Shown here in pieces: positions 34,859-46,305 of a stretch of DNA of 64,000 bases. The stretch lies in NCBI RefSeq assembly GCF_000219605.1, contig NC_015740.1, positions 1,984,001 to 2,048,000 of the forward strand, read 5' to 3'. Positions within the stretch are counted from its first letter, which is position 1. Each line of letters opens with the position of its first letter. The DNA comes from Stutzerimonas stutzeri. GTDB taxonomy: Bacteria > Pseudomonadota > Gammaproteobacteria > Pseudomonadales > Pseudomonadaceae. The notes beneath the pieces are model-generated. The model made no database searches. It was given only the letters and a program-made list of their open reading frames with translations, and was not told where the DNA came from. The position numbers and the translations under genes were made by a program.

Positions 34859-35746
34859 TCAGGCTCCTTGATAGGCAGTGCGAAAAGAGTCGGCGAGGGC
34901 GGTCGGCAGGCCTGCGGACGCGCCGGGAGCATGGCGGCCCTCGTGCAGCGGAATGTCGTAGGTCACCCGTGCGCCATAGGCACCCGGGGCGTGGGGATCG
35001 ATGCGCGGTTTGTCGAAGACCAGAATGCGGCTGCCGAGGGTGAAGCCTTCCGAGAGGTCATGGGTGACCATGAACACCGTCAGCCGGGTTTCCCGCCACA
35101 GCTCCAGCAGCAGCTCATGCATGTCCTTGCGAATGCCGGGGTCGAGGGCGCCGAAGGGCTCGTCGAGCAACAGGACGCGGGGCTTCATCACCAGCGCCTG
35201 GGCGATGGCCAGGCGCTGCTGCATGCCGCCGGAGAGCTGTGCCGGGTACTTGTCCAGCGCATGGCCGAGGCCGACCTTGTGCAGCATCTGCGCAGGCTGC
35301 TCACGGGCATCGCGCTTGCGGCGTCCGAGCAGACGACCCAGCAGCGGGGCGCGCGGCAGTTCCAGGCCGAGGGCGACGTTGTCCAGCACCGTCAGGTGCG
35401 GAAATACCGAGTAGCGCTGAAAAACCACGCCGCGACTGGCGTCCGGTTCGTCTGCCAATGGCTGGCCATCCAGCAGGATCTCGCCACGGCTGGGCGCTTC
35501 CTGGCCGAGCAGCAGCCGCAGGAAGGTCGACTTGCCGCAACCGGAGGCACCGACCAGGGTGCAGAACTCACCTTCGGCAATCTTCAGGTTCAGGCGCTCC
35601 AGCACCACCTGGTCGCCATACTGCTGCCAGACATTCCTGACCTGGATGAACGGTCTGGCATCGCCTGCGCTGCGGCTTATAGGTGCGTCGTGCTCCAGGT
35701 GGGCGACGGATCCGCCCGCAACGGCTGCGCTCTTTCTGTCGCTCAT
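34859..35746 (-). CDS. ABC transporter ATPase of the guanidine operon
   Basis: A 295-residue NitT/TauT-type ATPase with Walker [11 protein letters not shown]-loop FQRYSVFPHL, signature LSGGMQQR, Walker [12 protein letters not shown] and H-loop VTHD. A polar N-terminal extension of about 30 residues precedes the domain, and a longer C-terminal tail (YDIPLHEGRHAPG) is as in urea-carboxylase-linked transporters. Its ATG overlaps the permease stop by four bases. Confidence 0.9.
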   Translation of the reverse strand: MSDRKSAAVAGGSVAHLEHDAPISRSAGDARPFIQVRNVWQQYGDQVVLERLNLKIAEGEFCTLVGASGCGKSTFLRLLLGQEAPSRGEILLDGQPLADEPDASRGVVFQRYSVFPHLTVLDNVALGLELPRAPLLGRLLGRRKRDAREQPAQMLHKVGLGHALDKYPAQLSGGMQQRLAIAQALVMKPRVLLLDEPFGALDPGIRKDMHELLLELWRETRLTVFMVTHDLSEGFTLGSRILVFDKPRIDPHAPGAYGARVTYDIPLHEGRHAPGASAGLPTALADSFRTAYQGA

Positions 35747-36558
35747 GCCTTGGCTCCTTCATACCAGGGGAACAGCAGCTGGGTCAGGCGCCGCAGCGAG
35801 AAATCCATGGCCCACGCCAGCAGGGTGATCCAGGCGACGTAGGGCAGGATCACGTCCATGGCCATGTAGCGGCGTACGAGGAAGATGCGGTAGCCGAGCC
35901 CGTCCGTGGAGGCGATGGCTTCGGCGGCGATGAGGAACAGCCAGGCCGAGCCGAGCACCAGGCGCAGGCTGATGAGCAGGCGCGGCAGCAGCTGCGGCAA
36001 CACCAGGCGCAGGATCAGCGTCCAGGTGTTGGCGCCGAGGGTCTGCGCCTTGATCAGCAGTTCGCGGGGTATCTCGCGAGCACGCTGCTCGAGGTCGCGG
36101 GCGAGGATCGGGGTGATGCCGATGACGATCAGCATCACCTTGGACAGCTCGCCCAGCCCGAACACGATGAACAGGATCGGCAGGATCGCCAGCGGTGGCA
36201 CCATCGACAGCACGGTCAGCAGGGGCGACAGCGGCGCACCGAACAGCGGCAGGGTGCCAGCGGCGACGCCCAGGCAGAGGCCGGCCACGGCGGCGATGGC
36301 CAGTCCGCTACCGAGGCGCTTGAGACTCGAGGCGGTGTCCTGCCAGAACAGGTAGTCGCCCGAGCGCTTGTCCGGGGTGAAGGCGAGGCGTTCGACAGCC
36401 GCGCTCATCTGGCCGAAGCTGGGCAGCAGCTTGTCGTTGGGATTGATCTCCAGGCGCTGGGTAGAGCTGGTCAGGTACAGCGCCAGCAACAGGGCGAAGG
36501 GCAGTATGGCCAGAGCAAGCCAGCCGCTGCGGCTCGGCGTTCGATTGATCAGGCGCAT
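35743..36558 (-). CDS. ABC transporter permease of the guanidine operon
   Basis: A 271-residue permease with six hydrophobic helices and the EAA loop LLIKAQTLGANTWTLILRLVLPQ. The periplasmic insert NPNDKLLPSF...DKRSGDYLFWQDT is typical of the permeases beside urea/guanidine carboxylase. ATG 36558 (MRLINRT) is chosen as the family start; the frame is open upstream to GTG 36633, which lies behind a GGAGG site and would add 25 unlikely residues. It is the first gene behind riboswitch 2, and no binding-protein gene is in the operon, which is unusual. Confidence 0.87.
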   Translation of the reverse strand: MRLINRTPSRSGWLALAILPFALLLALYLTSSTQRLEINPNDKLLPSFGQMSAAVERLAFTPDKRSGDYLFWQDTASSLKRLGSGLAIAAVAGLCLGVAAGTLPLFGAPLSPLLTVLSMVPPLAILPILFIVFGLGELSKVMLIVIGITPILARDLEQRAREIPRELLIKAQTLGANTWTLILRLVLPQLLPRLLISLRLVLGSAWLFLIAAEAIASTDGLGYRIFLVRRYMAMDVILPYVAWITLLAWAMDFSLRRLTQLLFPWYEGAKA

Positions 36559-36635
36559 GGGCAGGTGCCCCGGTTTGCGACAGCTGCTAGAACGGGCGGG
36601 GCGGTGAACGGCAGAGCCGATACGAGCGGGCACAT
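36549..36635 (-). CDS. Possible leader peptide upstream of the permease (28 codons)
   Basis: ATG 36635 lies six bases after a strong GGAGGG site, and its frame ends at a TGA that overlaps the permease start by ten bases. The permease's own ATG has only a weak site, so translation may be coupled through this leader. The peptide (MCPLVSALPFTAPPVL...) has no recognisable feature. The same GGAGG could instead serve GTG 36633 in the permease frame. Confidence 0.35.
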   Translation of the reverse strand: MCPLVSALPFTAPPVLAAVANRGTCPCA

Positions 36636-36690
36636 GGCAAACCCTCCAGTATTTGGGGATGGCGCAGGAGCTGCGTGCGGATCACGCTGT

Positions 36691-36776
36691 TCTCCCGGGC
36701 TTTTATCCCGCCGTGTAACCTCACTGGAGGTCGCCAACTCTCGGACCAGCCACTCGCGAGCGAGTCGGAACCCTAG
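36691..36776 (-). promoter_or_regulatory. Guanidine-I (ykkC) riboswitch, unit 2
   Basis: On the minus strand CTAGGGTTCCG (from 36776), TGGTCCGAGAG, then ACACGG and GGGATAAAAGCCCGGGAGA occur in the order of the guanidine-I aptamer. The middle stem differs from unit 1, with the conserved blocks kept, showing two independent copies rather than a recent duplication. It precedes the permease-ATPase-cgdAB-carboxylase-atzF operon and should activate it when guanidine accumulates. Confidence 0.94.
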
Positions 36777-36823
36777 TCGGCTATTTCGAATTGTCGCAGC
36801 AGCTTCGCCTGCAGGATCGACAA

Positions 36824-36840
36824 AGCAAGAGCGGTGCCAA
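36824..36840 (-). promoter_or_regulatory. Sigma-54 promoter of the guanidine catabolic operon
   Basis: Minus-strand TTGGCACCGCTCTTGCT: GG at -24 and GC at -12 separated by exactly ten bases, close to the consensus TGGCACG-N4-TTGCA. Initiation near 36813 would place the aptamer about 37 bases into the transcript. This suggests nitrogen-limitation (NtrC-type) control on top of the riboswitch. Confidence 0.75.
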
Positions 36841-36979
36841 GGCGCGATGGACAGGTGTCAGCGGCTTTTGCGCTGAACCAAGGCTGGCGAGACGCCCCTT
36901 CATGGGGCATGAGACGGGGTGCTGCCTGTTTATCGGGCAGGCCGCGCCGCGTTGTGGTGCACGCGGCGCGAAGCGTACC

Positions 36980-38449
36980 TCAGAGCCTGAGCTGGCCGAT
37001 GGCACGACTGAGGTCGGTGGAGAGCGCGGCGAGTTCGGCGCTGGTGCTGGCGGAGCTGACGGTTTGCTCCACGGTGCGCTCGGTGACGTCGCGAATGCCG
37101 GTAACCGAGCGGTTGAGCTCCTCGGCGACCTGGCTCTGCTGCTCGGCGGCCACGGCGATCTGCGTGTTGCTTTCGCGCATCTGCGCCACGGCTTCGGCGA
37201 TGGCTTCCAGGGCCTGGGCGGCCTCGTGGGCCTCACGCACGCAATCGTCGGCCTTGAGCGAGCTCTCCTGCATGAATTCCACGGCATCGCGGGTCATCGA
37301 TTGCAGTCCGGTGATCATCTGGGTGATCTCGTCGGTGGAGTCCTGAACGCGTTTGGCCAGGTTGCGTACTTCGTCGGCCACCACCGCGAACCCGCGACCC
37401 TGCTCACCGGCGCGGGCGGCTTCGATCGCAGCGTTGAGCGCCAGCAGGTTGGTCTGCTCGGCGATGCTGTGAATCACGCTGACCACACCGTTGATCTTCT
37501 GGCTGTCGGCAGCGAGCTGCTCGATCATCTCGCCGGTCTGCTGCACGCCCTGGGACAGGCTGGAAATGGATTTCTCCACCCGCCCGACCACCCGATGGCC
37601 GTCGCCTGCGAGGCGATCGGCATTCTGCGACAGGTCGCGGGTTTCGCGGGCATGTTCGGCAATCTGATGCACCGTCGCGCTCATCTCGTTGATCGCCGTG
37701 GCGGCCTGGTCGGTTTCGCCCTGCTGGCCGCGCATGCCGCTATGCACATCGTTCATGCTCGAGGCCAGCCGGCTGGCGCCCTGATCCAGGCGCGCGGCGG
37801 CCTGGGCGACGGTGCTGACGACGCGCTGATAGCCGCCCTGCATCGCATTGAATGCGCCGGCCATCTGACCGACTTCGTCACGGCTGTCCAGCGGCACGCG
37901 TGCCTGCAGGTCGCCGCTGCGCTCGACGTGCAGCATGACGTCCTTGAGCGTGTTCAGGTGGCTGAGCAGGAAACGGATCAGCATCTGCGAGGCGCCGAGC
38001 AGACCGAGCATCAGCACGGCGACGGCGGCGGCATAGCTGAAGAAATGTTGCCCCAGCACCTGGATCACGCTGGGCGCGCGAGCCATAACCGCGAGCTTCT
38101 GACCGTCGGGTCGGGACAGCATTTCCACACCGATCAGCGGATGGGTGGAAAACAGGCGGTCGTGGTCCAGTGCTGTCCAGCCGGAGTCGGCCAGTGACTG
38201 ACGTCCGATCACGGCACGCTGCCCCGCGGGATAGAGGGTCAGATCAGCGGCCTGCGGCAATGCCGCGTCATTCGGCCAGGCTGCCAGCACGCTTGCGCGC
38301 GCCTGGGCGGCACTGCGGGCATCGGCACTGCGTGCGCTCTGCTCCAACTGCACGGCGTAAAGCACCAGCAACAGGGCGATGACGAAGCTCACCATGTTGA
38401 GCGCCCAGAACTTGTACTTGAGCGACAGATCGCGAATCCAAACGGCCAT
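36980..38449 (-). CDS. Methyl-accepting chemotaxis protein
   Basis: A 489-residue chemoreceptor. Membrane helix 1 (about 14-34), a short periplasmic domain of roughly 100 residues, helix 2 (about 136-160), HAMP (about 160-215), then the cytoplasmic signalling domain with the conserved hairpin [35 protein letters not shown]. The small periplasmic part does not match a named ligand-binding fold by eye. In P. aeruginosa an MCP gene lies near mltF and lipase, as here. Next to the guanidine operon it might sense a related compound, but no sequence feature shows this. Confidence 0.9.
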   Translation of the reverse strand: MAVWIRDLSLKYKFWALNMVSFVIALLLVLYAVQLEQSARSADARSAAQARASVLAAWPNDAALPQAADLTLYPAGQRAVIGRQSLADSGWTALDHDRLFSTHPLIGVEMLSRPDGQKLAVMARAPSVIQVLGQHFFSYAAAVAVLMLGLLGASQMLIRFLLSHLNTLKDVMLHVERSGDLQARVPLDSRDEVGQMAGAFNAMQGGYQRVVSTVAQAAARLDQGASRLASSMNDVHSGMRGQQGETDQAATAINEMSATVHQIAEHARETRDLSQNADRLAGDGHRVVGRVEKSISSLSQGVQQTGEMIEQLAADSQKINGVVSVIHSIAEQTNLLALNAAIEAARAGEQGRGFAVVADEVRNLAKRVQDSTDEITQMITGLQSMTRDAVEFMQESSLKADDCVREAHEAAQALEAIAEAVAQMRESNTQIAVAAEQQSQVAEELNRSVTGIRDVTERTVEQTVSSASTSAELAALSTDLSRAIGQLRL

Positions 38450-38555
38450 GGCTGCTCTTCTTCTATTTGAGGGTTCCCGGAGCGCGGCTTGGCGCTTTCG
38501 GCACGACGGGATAATTAACGGCCGCCGGGCGCGGAGCTTGAGTGCAATCTGCGAA

Positions 38556-39362
38556 TCAATCGATGTCCGGCAGGCCGAAGAACTGGCGCGCCGTCAGGGT
38601 TGTATGCGCGGCCAGCTGAGCTTCGCTTTCGCCACGATGGCGGGCCACCTCGCGCAGCACTTCCGGCAGATACGCCGGTTCGTTATGTCCGCTTTTCGGC
38701 TTTGGTCGCAGGCTGCGAGGCAGCAGGTAGGGGGCGTCGCTTTCCAGCATCAGCCGGTCCGCACGGATGTCCCGCACCAGAGGATGCAGATGGGTGCCTC
38801 GCCGCTCATCGCAGATCCAGCCGGTGATACCGATGTGCAGATCAAGGTCGAGATAGGCATACAGCGCCCGCTTGTCGCCGGTGAAGCAATGCACGACCGC
38901 TGCACTCAGCCGATCACGGAATGGTTTCAGGATCGCTACCAGTCGTTCGCTGGCGTCCCGTTCGTGGAGGAACACCGGCATTGCGCTTTCCACTGCGAGT
39001 TGCAGCTGCTCTTCCAGGGCGCGTTCCTGTTGCGGTCGGGGCGAGAAGTCGCGGTTGAAGTCCAGCCCGCACTCACCGACGGCACGCACCTCGGGCTCGG
39101 CCAGAAGAGCGCGCAGCTGGCTGGCGCTGTCTCCGGTCCACTGGCTGGCGTCATGCGGGTGCACGCCGGCGGTGCTGAACAGGTGCTGGCGGGATTCGTC
39201 GAGTTCACGGCACAAGGTCAGGGCGGCTTCGCTTTCCGCGAGGCTCGTGCCAGTCAGCATCATCTGGGTCACACCGGCGGCTCTCGCGCGCTCCACCACC
39301 GCGGAGGGGGCGGAGGCGAACGAGCGGTGAGTCAGGTTGACGCCGATATCCACGAGTTGCAT
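38556..39362 (-). CDS. tatD: TatD-family metal-dependent hydrolase
   Basis: A 268-residue TIM-barrel nuclease. Motifs [44 protein letters not shown] and [10 protein letters not shown] are in family order. The DIGVNL start instead of DxHxH is that of E. coli TatD proper, a 3'-5' exonuclease involved in DNA repair, not a Tat-export component. It stands alone and diverges from mltF over an AT-rich 172-base region. Confidence 0.9.
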   Translation of the reverse strand: MQLVDIGVNLTHRSFASAPSAVVERARAAGVTQMMLTGTSLAESEAALTLCRELDESRQHLFSTAGVHPHDASQWTGDSASQLRALLAEPEVRAVGECGLDFNRDFSPRPQQERALEEQLQLAVESAMPVFLHERDASERLVAILKPFRDRLSAAVVHCFTGDKRALYAYLDLDLHIGITGWICDERRGTHLHPLVRDIRADRLMLESDAPYLLPRSLRPKPKSGHNEPAYLPEVLREVARHRGESEAQLAAHTTLTARQFFGLPDID

Positions 39363-39534
39363 GAGAACCTCTAAAACGTAAATGTTATTTAAATCATATA
39401 GATAGGAAATATAGCTAAACCAGTTTTTCAGGCGAAACTGGCGCATTCGTTCGAGCTGTGCGAATCTTTGCCACCTTTTGCGGGCAGGGAGCACCGCATC
39501 AGCGTTCTTCGTGTCCCAAACCGGTACATCTTCG

Positions 39535-40950
39535 ATGTCACGATTGCTGCCACTTCTGCTCTGTCTGTTGCTGGGTTCGCTGCCGCTCACGGCAAGCGCC
39601 CGCATGGCCGGACCGGAGGCCTGGCAATCGAGCGACAAGGTACGTGATCTCGCCGAAATCCGCCGCAGCGGCGTGTTGCGGGTGCTGGTCAACCAGAGCC
39701 GCAACAGCTCCGGTGAGATCAAGGGCGAGGCGATCGGCGTGGAGTACGCCCGCTTGCGCGCCTTCGAACAGTACCTGAATCGCAACGCCACATCCGGAAA
39801 GGCCATCACCCTCAAGATCGTTCCCAAGGCTAAGGACCAGTTGCTCGGAGCGCTGCAGCGCGGCGAAGGGGATCTGGTTGCACCCGGGGAGCTGCTTCCA
39901 CTGTCCGGCATGAAGGGCATCAGCCGCAGCCGACCGGTGGTCAGCGACGTTGCCCTGGTGCTGGTCAGCCGCCAGGGTGGGCCGCGCTACCAGCGCCTCG
40001 AACAGCTCTCCGGGCGCAGCCTGGCGCTGCCGCCGGGCAGCGCGGCCGGGCCTGCACTGGCGCAGCTGAACAAGCAGCTGATGGAGCGCAAGCTGGCCCC
40101 CATTGTCGCCGAGTGGGTCGACCCGACGCTGGCGGTGGAGGATGTGCTGGAGATGGTGCAGGCCGGGGTCTACCCGGCGACAGTCGTCGAGCAGACCATC
40201 GCCCAGCGCTGGGCCAAGGTCATGCCGAAGCTGCGCATCGAGCAGCACCTGAGTCTTGGCGAGAAGACCAGCATGCACTGGTTCGTGCGCAAGGAGGCCA
40301 GCATGCTCCGGGCCAGTGCCGATCGGTTCCTGAAGGACTATGACCTCCCCGACAATCAGGATGCAGCCTTCGAACGGGTCTACCGGCGGCTGTACAAGGT
40401 GCAGTATCCGCTGGATCGGGTTGGCCGCCAGCGCCTGGAAAAGGTCCGTCCGACCCTGCAGCGCTACGCCGAGCAGATCGAGCTGGACTGGCTGAATCTG
40501 GCCGCGCTGGCGTTCAAGGAGTCGACGCTCAACCCCGCCGCACGAGGCGCAGGCGGTGCCACCGGCCTGATGCAGGTGACGCCGGCGACCGCGCGCGCAA
40601 TGGGCGTGAGCAACGTCCAGCAGCTGGACAACAATGTGCAGGCCAGCGCCAGGTACCTGGCCAATATCCGTCGCAACCATTTCGCCAGCCCGCGGTTGAA
40701 CGAGCGCGAGCGCATGGCGTTCATCCTCGCTGCCTACAACCTGGGCCCGCAGCGCGTGCAGAGCATGCGCGCCGAAGCCAGGCGGCGCGGCCTCAACCCG
40801 GACCAGTGGTTCTTCCAGGTCGAGCGCATCGCCATGGAAACGGTCGGCATGGGAGTCGTGGCCTACGTCAACAGCGTCAACAAGTACTACCTGGCCTACC
40901 GGCGCGAACGCTATCTGCTGGAGGCGGACCGCAAGACCGCCGCCAACTGA
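39535..40950 (+). CDS. mltF: MltF-like membrane-bound lytic transglycosylase
   Basis: A 471-residue protein with an N-terminal signal sequence ([22 protein letters not shown]), a periplasmic solute-binding-type regulatory domain (about 40-270) and a C-terminal family 1 lytic transglycosylase domain with catalytic Glu329 ([27 protein letters not shown]). It cleaves peptidoglycan glycan strands to 1,6-anhydro products. The regulatory domain of MltF homologues binds muropeptides. No lipobox is seen. The position beside the lipase/foldase pair matches the second MltF paralogue of P. aeruginosa. ATG 39535 is chosen for the signal peptide, although the ribosome site is weak. Confidence 0.88.
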   Translation: MSRLLPLLLCLLLGSLPLTASARMAGPEAWQSSDKVRDLAEIRRSGVLRVLVNQSRNSSGEIKGEAIGVEYARLRAFEQYLNRNATSGKAITLKIVPKAKDQLLGALQRGEGDLVAPGELLPLSGMKGISRSRPVVSDVALVLVSRQGGPRYQRLEQLSGRSLALPPGSAAGPALAQLNKQLMERKLAPIVAEWVDPTLAVEDVLEMVQAGVYPATVVEQTIAQRWAKVMPKLRIEQHLSLGEKTSMHWFVRKEASMLRASADRFLKDYDLPDNQDAAFERVYRRLYKVQYPLDRVGRQRLEKVRPTLQRYAEQIELDWLNLAALAFKESTLNPAARGAGGATGLMQVTPATARAMGVSNVQQLDNNVQASARYLANIRRNHFASPRLNERERMAFILAAYNLGPQRVQSMRAEARRRGLNPDQWFFQVERIAMETVGMGVVAYVNSVNKYYLAYRRERYLLEADRKTAAN

Positions 40951-40955
40951 CCCGC

Positions 40956-41963
40956 TCAGCGAGTCCGATCCTCCTGCACAACCGCGAGCAGACGCAGGCG
41001 CTCACTGTCGCTGAAGCGCTGTGCTTCAAGCCGTTCGACGGCGGCACGGCGTTCGACCTCATCCAGCCCGCGGGCGGTTTCGATACGGGTACGCTCCTGC
41101 TGGTAGCTGGCGACGCGCTGCTGCCACTGCCGCCGTTGCAGATCCAGTGCCTCCAACCGATCCGCTGCCTCGCTGCCGACCAGCTGTTGGCGCAGCTGCC
41201 GCAGCTGCTGTGGACCCGCTCCGTTCGCCAGCAGGGCGGTGGTCTGCTCACGCAGTTCGGTCTGCAGCTGGGGCATCAGCAGGTCCTGCAGTTCAGCGGG
41301 CAGCCCGGCTCGCAGCTGGTCGATCGCGCGACCCTTGGCATCGCTGTCCAGCGCGGGATCGAAGCGGATGGCCAACCGCTCCAGACTGAAATGGTCATAG
41401 GCTTCTTCCAGGCCGAAGAACGCCTGGTGAGTCGCCGGATCGAGCGCGTGCGCGCGCAGCGCTCGTACGGCGCTCAACCGGTCCCGCATCGAGGCGAGGT
41501 CCGCAACCCGAGGATGCTGCGCTTCGAAATCAACGAGTTGGCGCTTGTAGTTGAGATATTGGTTGAGCACGGCAAGTGCCTGCGCCTGGGCAGGCTCCGG
41601 CAATTGCGCAGCGATATGGCGCCGCAGGCGCTCGATGCTCTGTTTGAGCGGCTCCTCGCCAATGGCGCTGAGGAAGTAGTCGAACAGTTGACGCAGCTCT
41701 GGACCGATGATCAGGTTGCCGGCGGCGTCCAGCTGGAACTGGCCGTCGACCTCGGTGCCCTTGAAGGAGGCGGGCAGCTTCGCCATGACCTGCGGCGCCG
41801 CGCCGGTCGTTGTGCGCTGGGCAGGACGAGCGGCAGTGAGGTTGGCGGCGGGAGACGATGCGGGTGCTTCTGCCACCGGCGTCACGGTGGATTCGGGCCG
41901 GGCGATAAAGAAGCCCAGGCCCAGCGCGATGGCCAGCGGCAACAAAAGGATGGATCTGCTCAT
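40956..41963 (-). CDS. lifO: Lipase-specific foldase (LipB/Lif)
   Basis: A 335-residue steric chaperone. One N-terminal membrane anchor ([16 protein letters not shown]), an Ala/Pro-rich linker, then the all-helical foldase domain with the RxxFDYFLSAxGE-type motif ([14 protein letters not shown]). It folds the class I lipase in the periplasm before type II secretion. The gene follows its lipase by 63 bases. It converges on mltF with only five bases between the stops and no evident terminator. Confidence 0.94.
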   Translation of the reverse strand: MSRSILLLPLAIALGLGFFIARPESTVTPVAEAPASSPAANLTAARPAQRTTTGAAPQVMAKLPASFKGTEVDGQFQLDAAGNLIIGPELRQLFDYFLSAIGEEPLKQSIERLRRHIAAQLPEPAQAQALAVLNQYLNYKRQLVDFEAQHPRVADLASMRDRLSAVRALRAHALDPATHQAFFGLEEAYDHFSLERLAIRFDPALDSDAKGRAIDQLRAGLPAELQDLLMPQLQTELREQTTALLANGAGPQQLRQLRQQLVGSEAADRLEALDLQRRQWQQRVASYQQERTRIETARGLDEVERRAAVERLEAQRFSDSERLRLLAVVQEDRTR

Positions 41964-42026
41964 GGACTCGCCTTTCGGTAGCGGCCGGGATCGATGATCC
42001 CGGCCTGGTTCAAGGAAACGGCTGCG

Positions 42027-43274
<1,248 letters not shown>

Positions 43275-43772
43275 TCATGGGTAATCGATGGCGACGACGT
43301 ACCAGAGCTTTGTTCCGGTCGGCGTCTGCACCTGCACCTCGGCGTCCAGCGCCTTGCCGACCAGTGCGCGGGCGAGGGGTGAATCGATGCTGATCATGCC
43401 CTGGCGCAGGTCCAGCTCATCGGGACCGACGATGCGGTAGCGCGCCTGCTCACCGTCTTCATCCTCGAGCGTCACCCAGGCACCGAAGTACACCTTGTTG
43501 GGGTCGCTGGGTCGTTCGCTGACGACTTTCAGCTTTTCCAGACGCTTGGTTAGAAAGCGGACACGGCTGTCGATCTCGCGCAGCATCTTCTTGCCGTAGG
43601 TGTACTCGGCGTTTTCCGAACGGTCGCCCTGGGCGGCGGCTTCGCTGACCGACTGGGTAACCTGTGGTCGCCTGACATGCCACAGTTCGTGCAATTCGGC
43701 GCGCAGCCGGGCCTCGCCTTCTGGTGTGATCAGCGGCGTGCCGGCCGGGCGGGGTGGGCGATAACGGCTCAT
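43275..43772 (-). CDS. greB: GreB transcript cleavage factor
   Basis: A 165-residue Gre factor. It has an N-terminal coiled coil with the acidic tip ([30 protein letters not shown]) and a C-terminal FKBP-like domain ([22 protein letters not shown]). The start [18 protein letters not shown] is typical of GreB rather than GreA. It stimulates cleavage of backtracked RNA in RNA polymerase. The gene runs alone after lipA. Confidence 0.93.
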   Translation of the reverse strand: MSRYRPPRPAGTPLITPEGEARLRAELHELWHVRRPQVTQSVSEAAAQGDRSENAEYTYGKKMLREIDSRVRFLTKRLEKLKVVSERPSDPNKVYFGAWVTLEDEDGEQARYRIVGPDELDLRQGMISIDSPLARALVGKALDAEVQVQTPTGTKLWYVVAIDYP

Positions 43773-43812
43773 TGAATTCCGACCTCGCTGCAAAAGCGCC
43801 GATTGTAGCGCT

Positions 43813-46305
43813 TCAGTTCTCGCGCAGTACGCTCAGCGGGCTCGCGTTGAGGGCGCGACGCGTGCCGATCAGCCCGGCGCTGCCGACCAGCAGCGCGCCG
43901 ATCAGCGGCATTAACAACAGCCAGGGATGCGGCTGCCAGCGTAGGTCGAACGCATAGTGATAGAGCAGGGCGCTCACCAGTTCGCAGCCAAGCGCGGCAA
44001 GCAGGCCGCTGGCAGCGCCGAGCAATCCGAACTCGGCCCGGCGCGCCCTCAGCAGCAGACGCCGTTCGGCCCCTAGCGCACGCAGTAGCGCACCCTGGCG
44101 GATGCGTTCGTCCAGTGTCGCTTGCAGACCGGCGAAGAGCACGGCCAGCCCCGCCGCCAGCACGAACAGCAGTACGTACTCCACCGCCAGCGAGACCTGC
44201 GCGAGGATGCTGCGCAGCTGGGCCAGCAGCGCCTCCACCTGGAGCAGGGTCACCGACGGGAACGCCCGCGCCAGCTCCACCAGTTCGCGCTCGTTGCCGG
44301 GTGGCAGGTGAAAGCTGGTCATGTAGGTGGCCGGCATGCCCTGCAGGGTGTCGGGCTCGAAGATCATGTAGAAGTTGGGCTGGAAGCTGTCCCAGTTGAC
44401 CTCGCGCAGGCTGGTGACGCGAGCGTCACGCGTCAGCCCGCCTATGGTGAAACTCAGCTGGTCGCCGAGCTTCAGCTGCAGGCTTTCGGCCAGTTCGGCC
44501 TCGACGGACACGCCTGGCAGCTCCGCCTCGGCCCGCTCATGCCACCACTGGCCAGCCACCAGATGATTGTCCTTGGGCAGGTCGGCCGACCAGGTCAGGC
44601 TGAGATCGCGACGAATCGCGCGTTCGCCCTGGGACTCCTTGCTGACCAGCTCGCCATTGATCGCCACGAGTCGGCCCGGCACCACCGGATACAGCGGCGC
44701 GGCATGGCTGGAGAGTGCGTCGATTCGCTCGGCGAAGGCATCCTTTTCTGCAGGCAAGACGTTGAGTACGAAATGGTTGGGTGCGTCGTCCGGCAACTGG
44801 TCCTGCCAGGTGTCGAGCAGCTCGCCGCGCAACAGGGCGATTAGTGCCATCGCCAACAGGATCAGGCCGAAGGCAAGCGCCTGTCCCGCCGCTGCAAGCG
44901 GATGCCGCAGCAGCTGACCCAGACCCAACCGCCAGCTCAGCGAAGCGCCGGCAAGCAGGCGACGCATACCCTTCAGGCCGAGCAGCAACAGGCCTCCCAG
45001 CACCAGTGTGGCAAGCAGGCCGCCGCCCAGCAGAGCCAGGGTGATCTTCAGGTCCAGGCTCAGCCGCCACATGATCAGGCCGAGGGCCAGGATCGCCGTG
45101 CCGTACACCAGCCAGGCGCTGGGTGGCACCGGCAGCAGGTCGCGGCGCAGTACCCGCAATGGTGGTACGCGACCCAGTCCTGCCAATGGCGGAAGGGCAA
45201 AGCCCGCCAGCGCCACCAGACCCGTGGCCACACCGGCTGCAGCGGGCCAGATGCCGCCGGGGGGAATCTCCTGCGCCAGCAGATCGCGCAGGAGGTAGAA
45301 CAGTCCGTGCTGTGCGGTCCAGCCGAGCAGGGCGCCGACAAGGCTGGCCAGTAGGCCAAGCATGCCCAGTTGCAAGGTGTAGAGCAGCAGCGCGTCATGG
45401 CGGGAAAGGCCCAGACAGCGGAGCAGCGCACTGGCATCAAAGCGGCGTGTGGCGAAGCGGGCAGCCGACAGCGCGACGGCAACGCCCGCCAACAGAATCG
45501 CAGCCAGGCTCGCAAGGTTCAGATAGCGTTCCGCACGGCCCAGTGCGCCCCCTATCTGCCGGTTGCTGTCGCCGGCGGTTTCGATGCGTTGATGGGCTTG
45601 CAGCCCGGGCTGCAGTGCCTGCTGGTAAGCCGCCAGTGCGGCGCTTTCGCCGCGCCAGAGCTCCCGGTAGCGCACTCGGCTGCCAGGCTGGACGACACCG
45701 GTCGCGGCAAGATCGTCCAGGTGCATCAGCACGCGTGGCGTCAGGCTGTAGAAATCACCGACCCGATCGGGCTCGTAGGTCAACACGCGGGTCAGGCGCA
45801 GCAGCTTGTTGCCGACTTCGATGTCGTCACCGATTGCCAGGTCCAGGGCGGCGAACAGTCTGGCCTCGGCCCAGGCTTCACCCGGGGCCGGACCGGTGCC
45901 GGCTTCTTCGGCGCCGTAGGGTTGCGCAGCACTGCGCAAGGCGCCGCGCAGGGGATAGCTGCTGCTGGCCGCTTTGACACTGGCGAGCTGCAAGTCCTGG
46001 TCGGTGGCGATGACGCTGGAGAATTCGACCACCTGGGCGTGTTCCAGCCCCTGTGCCTTGCCGGCGTCGATCTGTTGCGCCGAGGCGGGTGCGCTGCCGC
46101 CCAGCACCAGGTCGGCGCCAAGGAACTCGCTGGCCCGCAGCAGCATGGCGTCGTTCAGGCGTGCACCGAAATAGCCGATGGCGGTGCTGGCGGCGACGGC
46201 GATCAACAGGGCGAAAAACAGCACGCGCAACTCGCCGGCGCGAGCGTCGCGCAGCAACTGCCGGTAAGCCAGAGCGAACAGGCGCGCCTTGGGTAGGCCC
46301 ATCAT
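43813..46305 (-). CDS. ybbP: ABC transporter permease, YbbP/FtsX type
   Basis: An 830-residue membrane protein with two FtsX-like repeats (about 260-380 and 700-820), a large periplasmic domain after the first helix and another in the middle ([17 protein letters not shown]). Ten helices are expected. It partners the YbbA ATPase. Proteins of this pair act mechanically, like MacB or Lol, rather than as transport channels; their substrate is uncertain. The ATG overlaps the ybbA stop by four bases. Confidence 0.9.
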   Translation of the reverse strand: MMGLPKARLFALAYRQLLRDARAGELRVLFFALLIAVAASTAIGYFGARLNDAMLLRASEFLGADLVLGGSAPASAQQIDAGKAQGLEHAQVVEFSSVIATDQDLQLASVKAASSSYPLRGALRSAAQPYGAEEAGTGPAPGEAWAEARLFAALDLAIGDDIEVGNKLLRLTRVLTYEPDRVGDFYSLTPRVLMHLDDLAATGVVQPGSRVRYRELWRGESAALAAYQQALQPGLQAHQRIETAGDSNRQIGGALGRAERYLNLASLAAILLAGVAVALSAARFATRRFDASALLRCLGLSRHDALLLYTLQLGMLGLLASLVGALLGWTAQHGLFYLLRDLLAQEIPPGGIWPAAAGVATGLVALAGFALPPLAGLGRVPPLRVLRRDLLPVPPSAWLVYGTAILALGLIMWRLSLDLKITLALLGGGLLATLVLGGLLLLGLKGMRRLLAGASLSWRLGLGQLLRHPLAAAGQALAFGLILLAMALIALLRGELLDTWQDQLPDDAPNHFVLNVLPAEKDAFAERIDALSSHAAPLYPVVPGRLVAINGELVSKESQGERAIRRDLSLTWSADLPKDNHLVAGQWWHERAEAELPGVSVEAELAESLQLKLGDQLSFTIGGLTRDARVTSLREVNWDSFQPNFYMIFEPDTLQGMPATYMTSFHLPPGNERELVELARAFPSVTLLQVEALLAQLRSILAQVSLAVEYVLLFVLAAGLAVLFAGLQATLDERIRQGALLRALGAERRLLLRARRAEFGLLGAASGLLAALGCELVSALLYHYAFDLRWQPHPWLLLMPLIGALLVGSAGLIGTRRALNASPLSVLREN

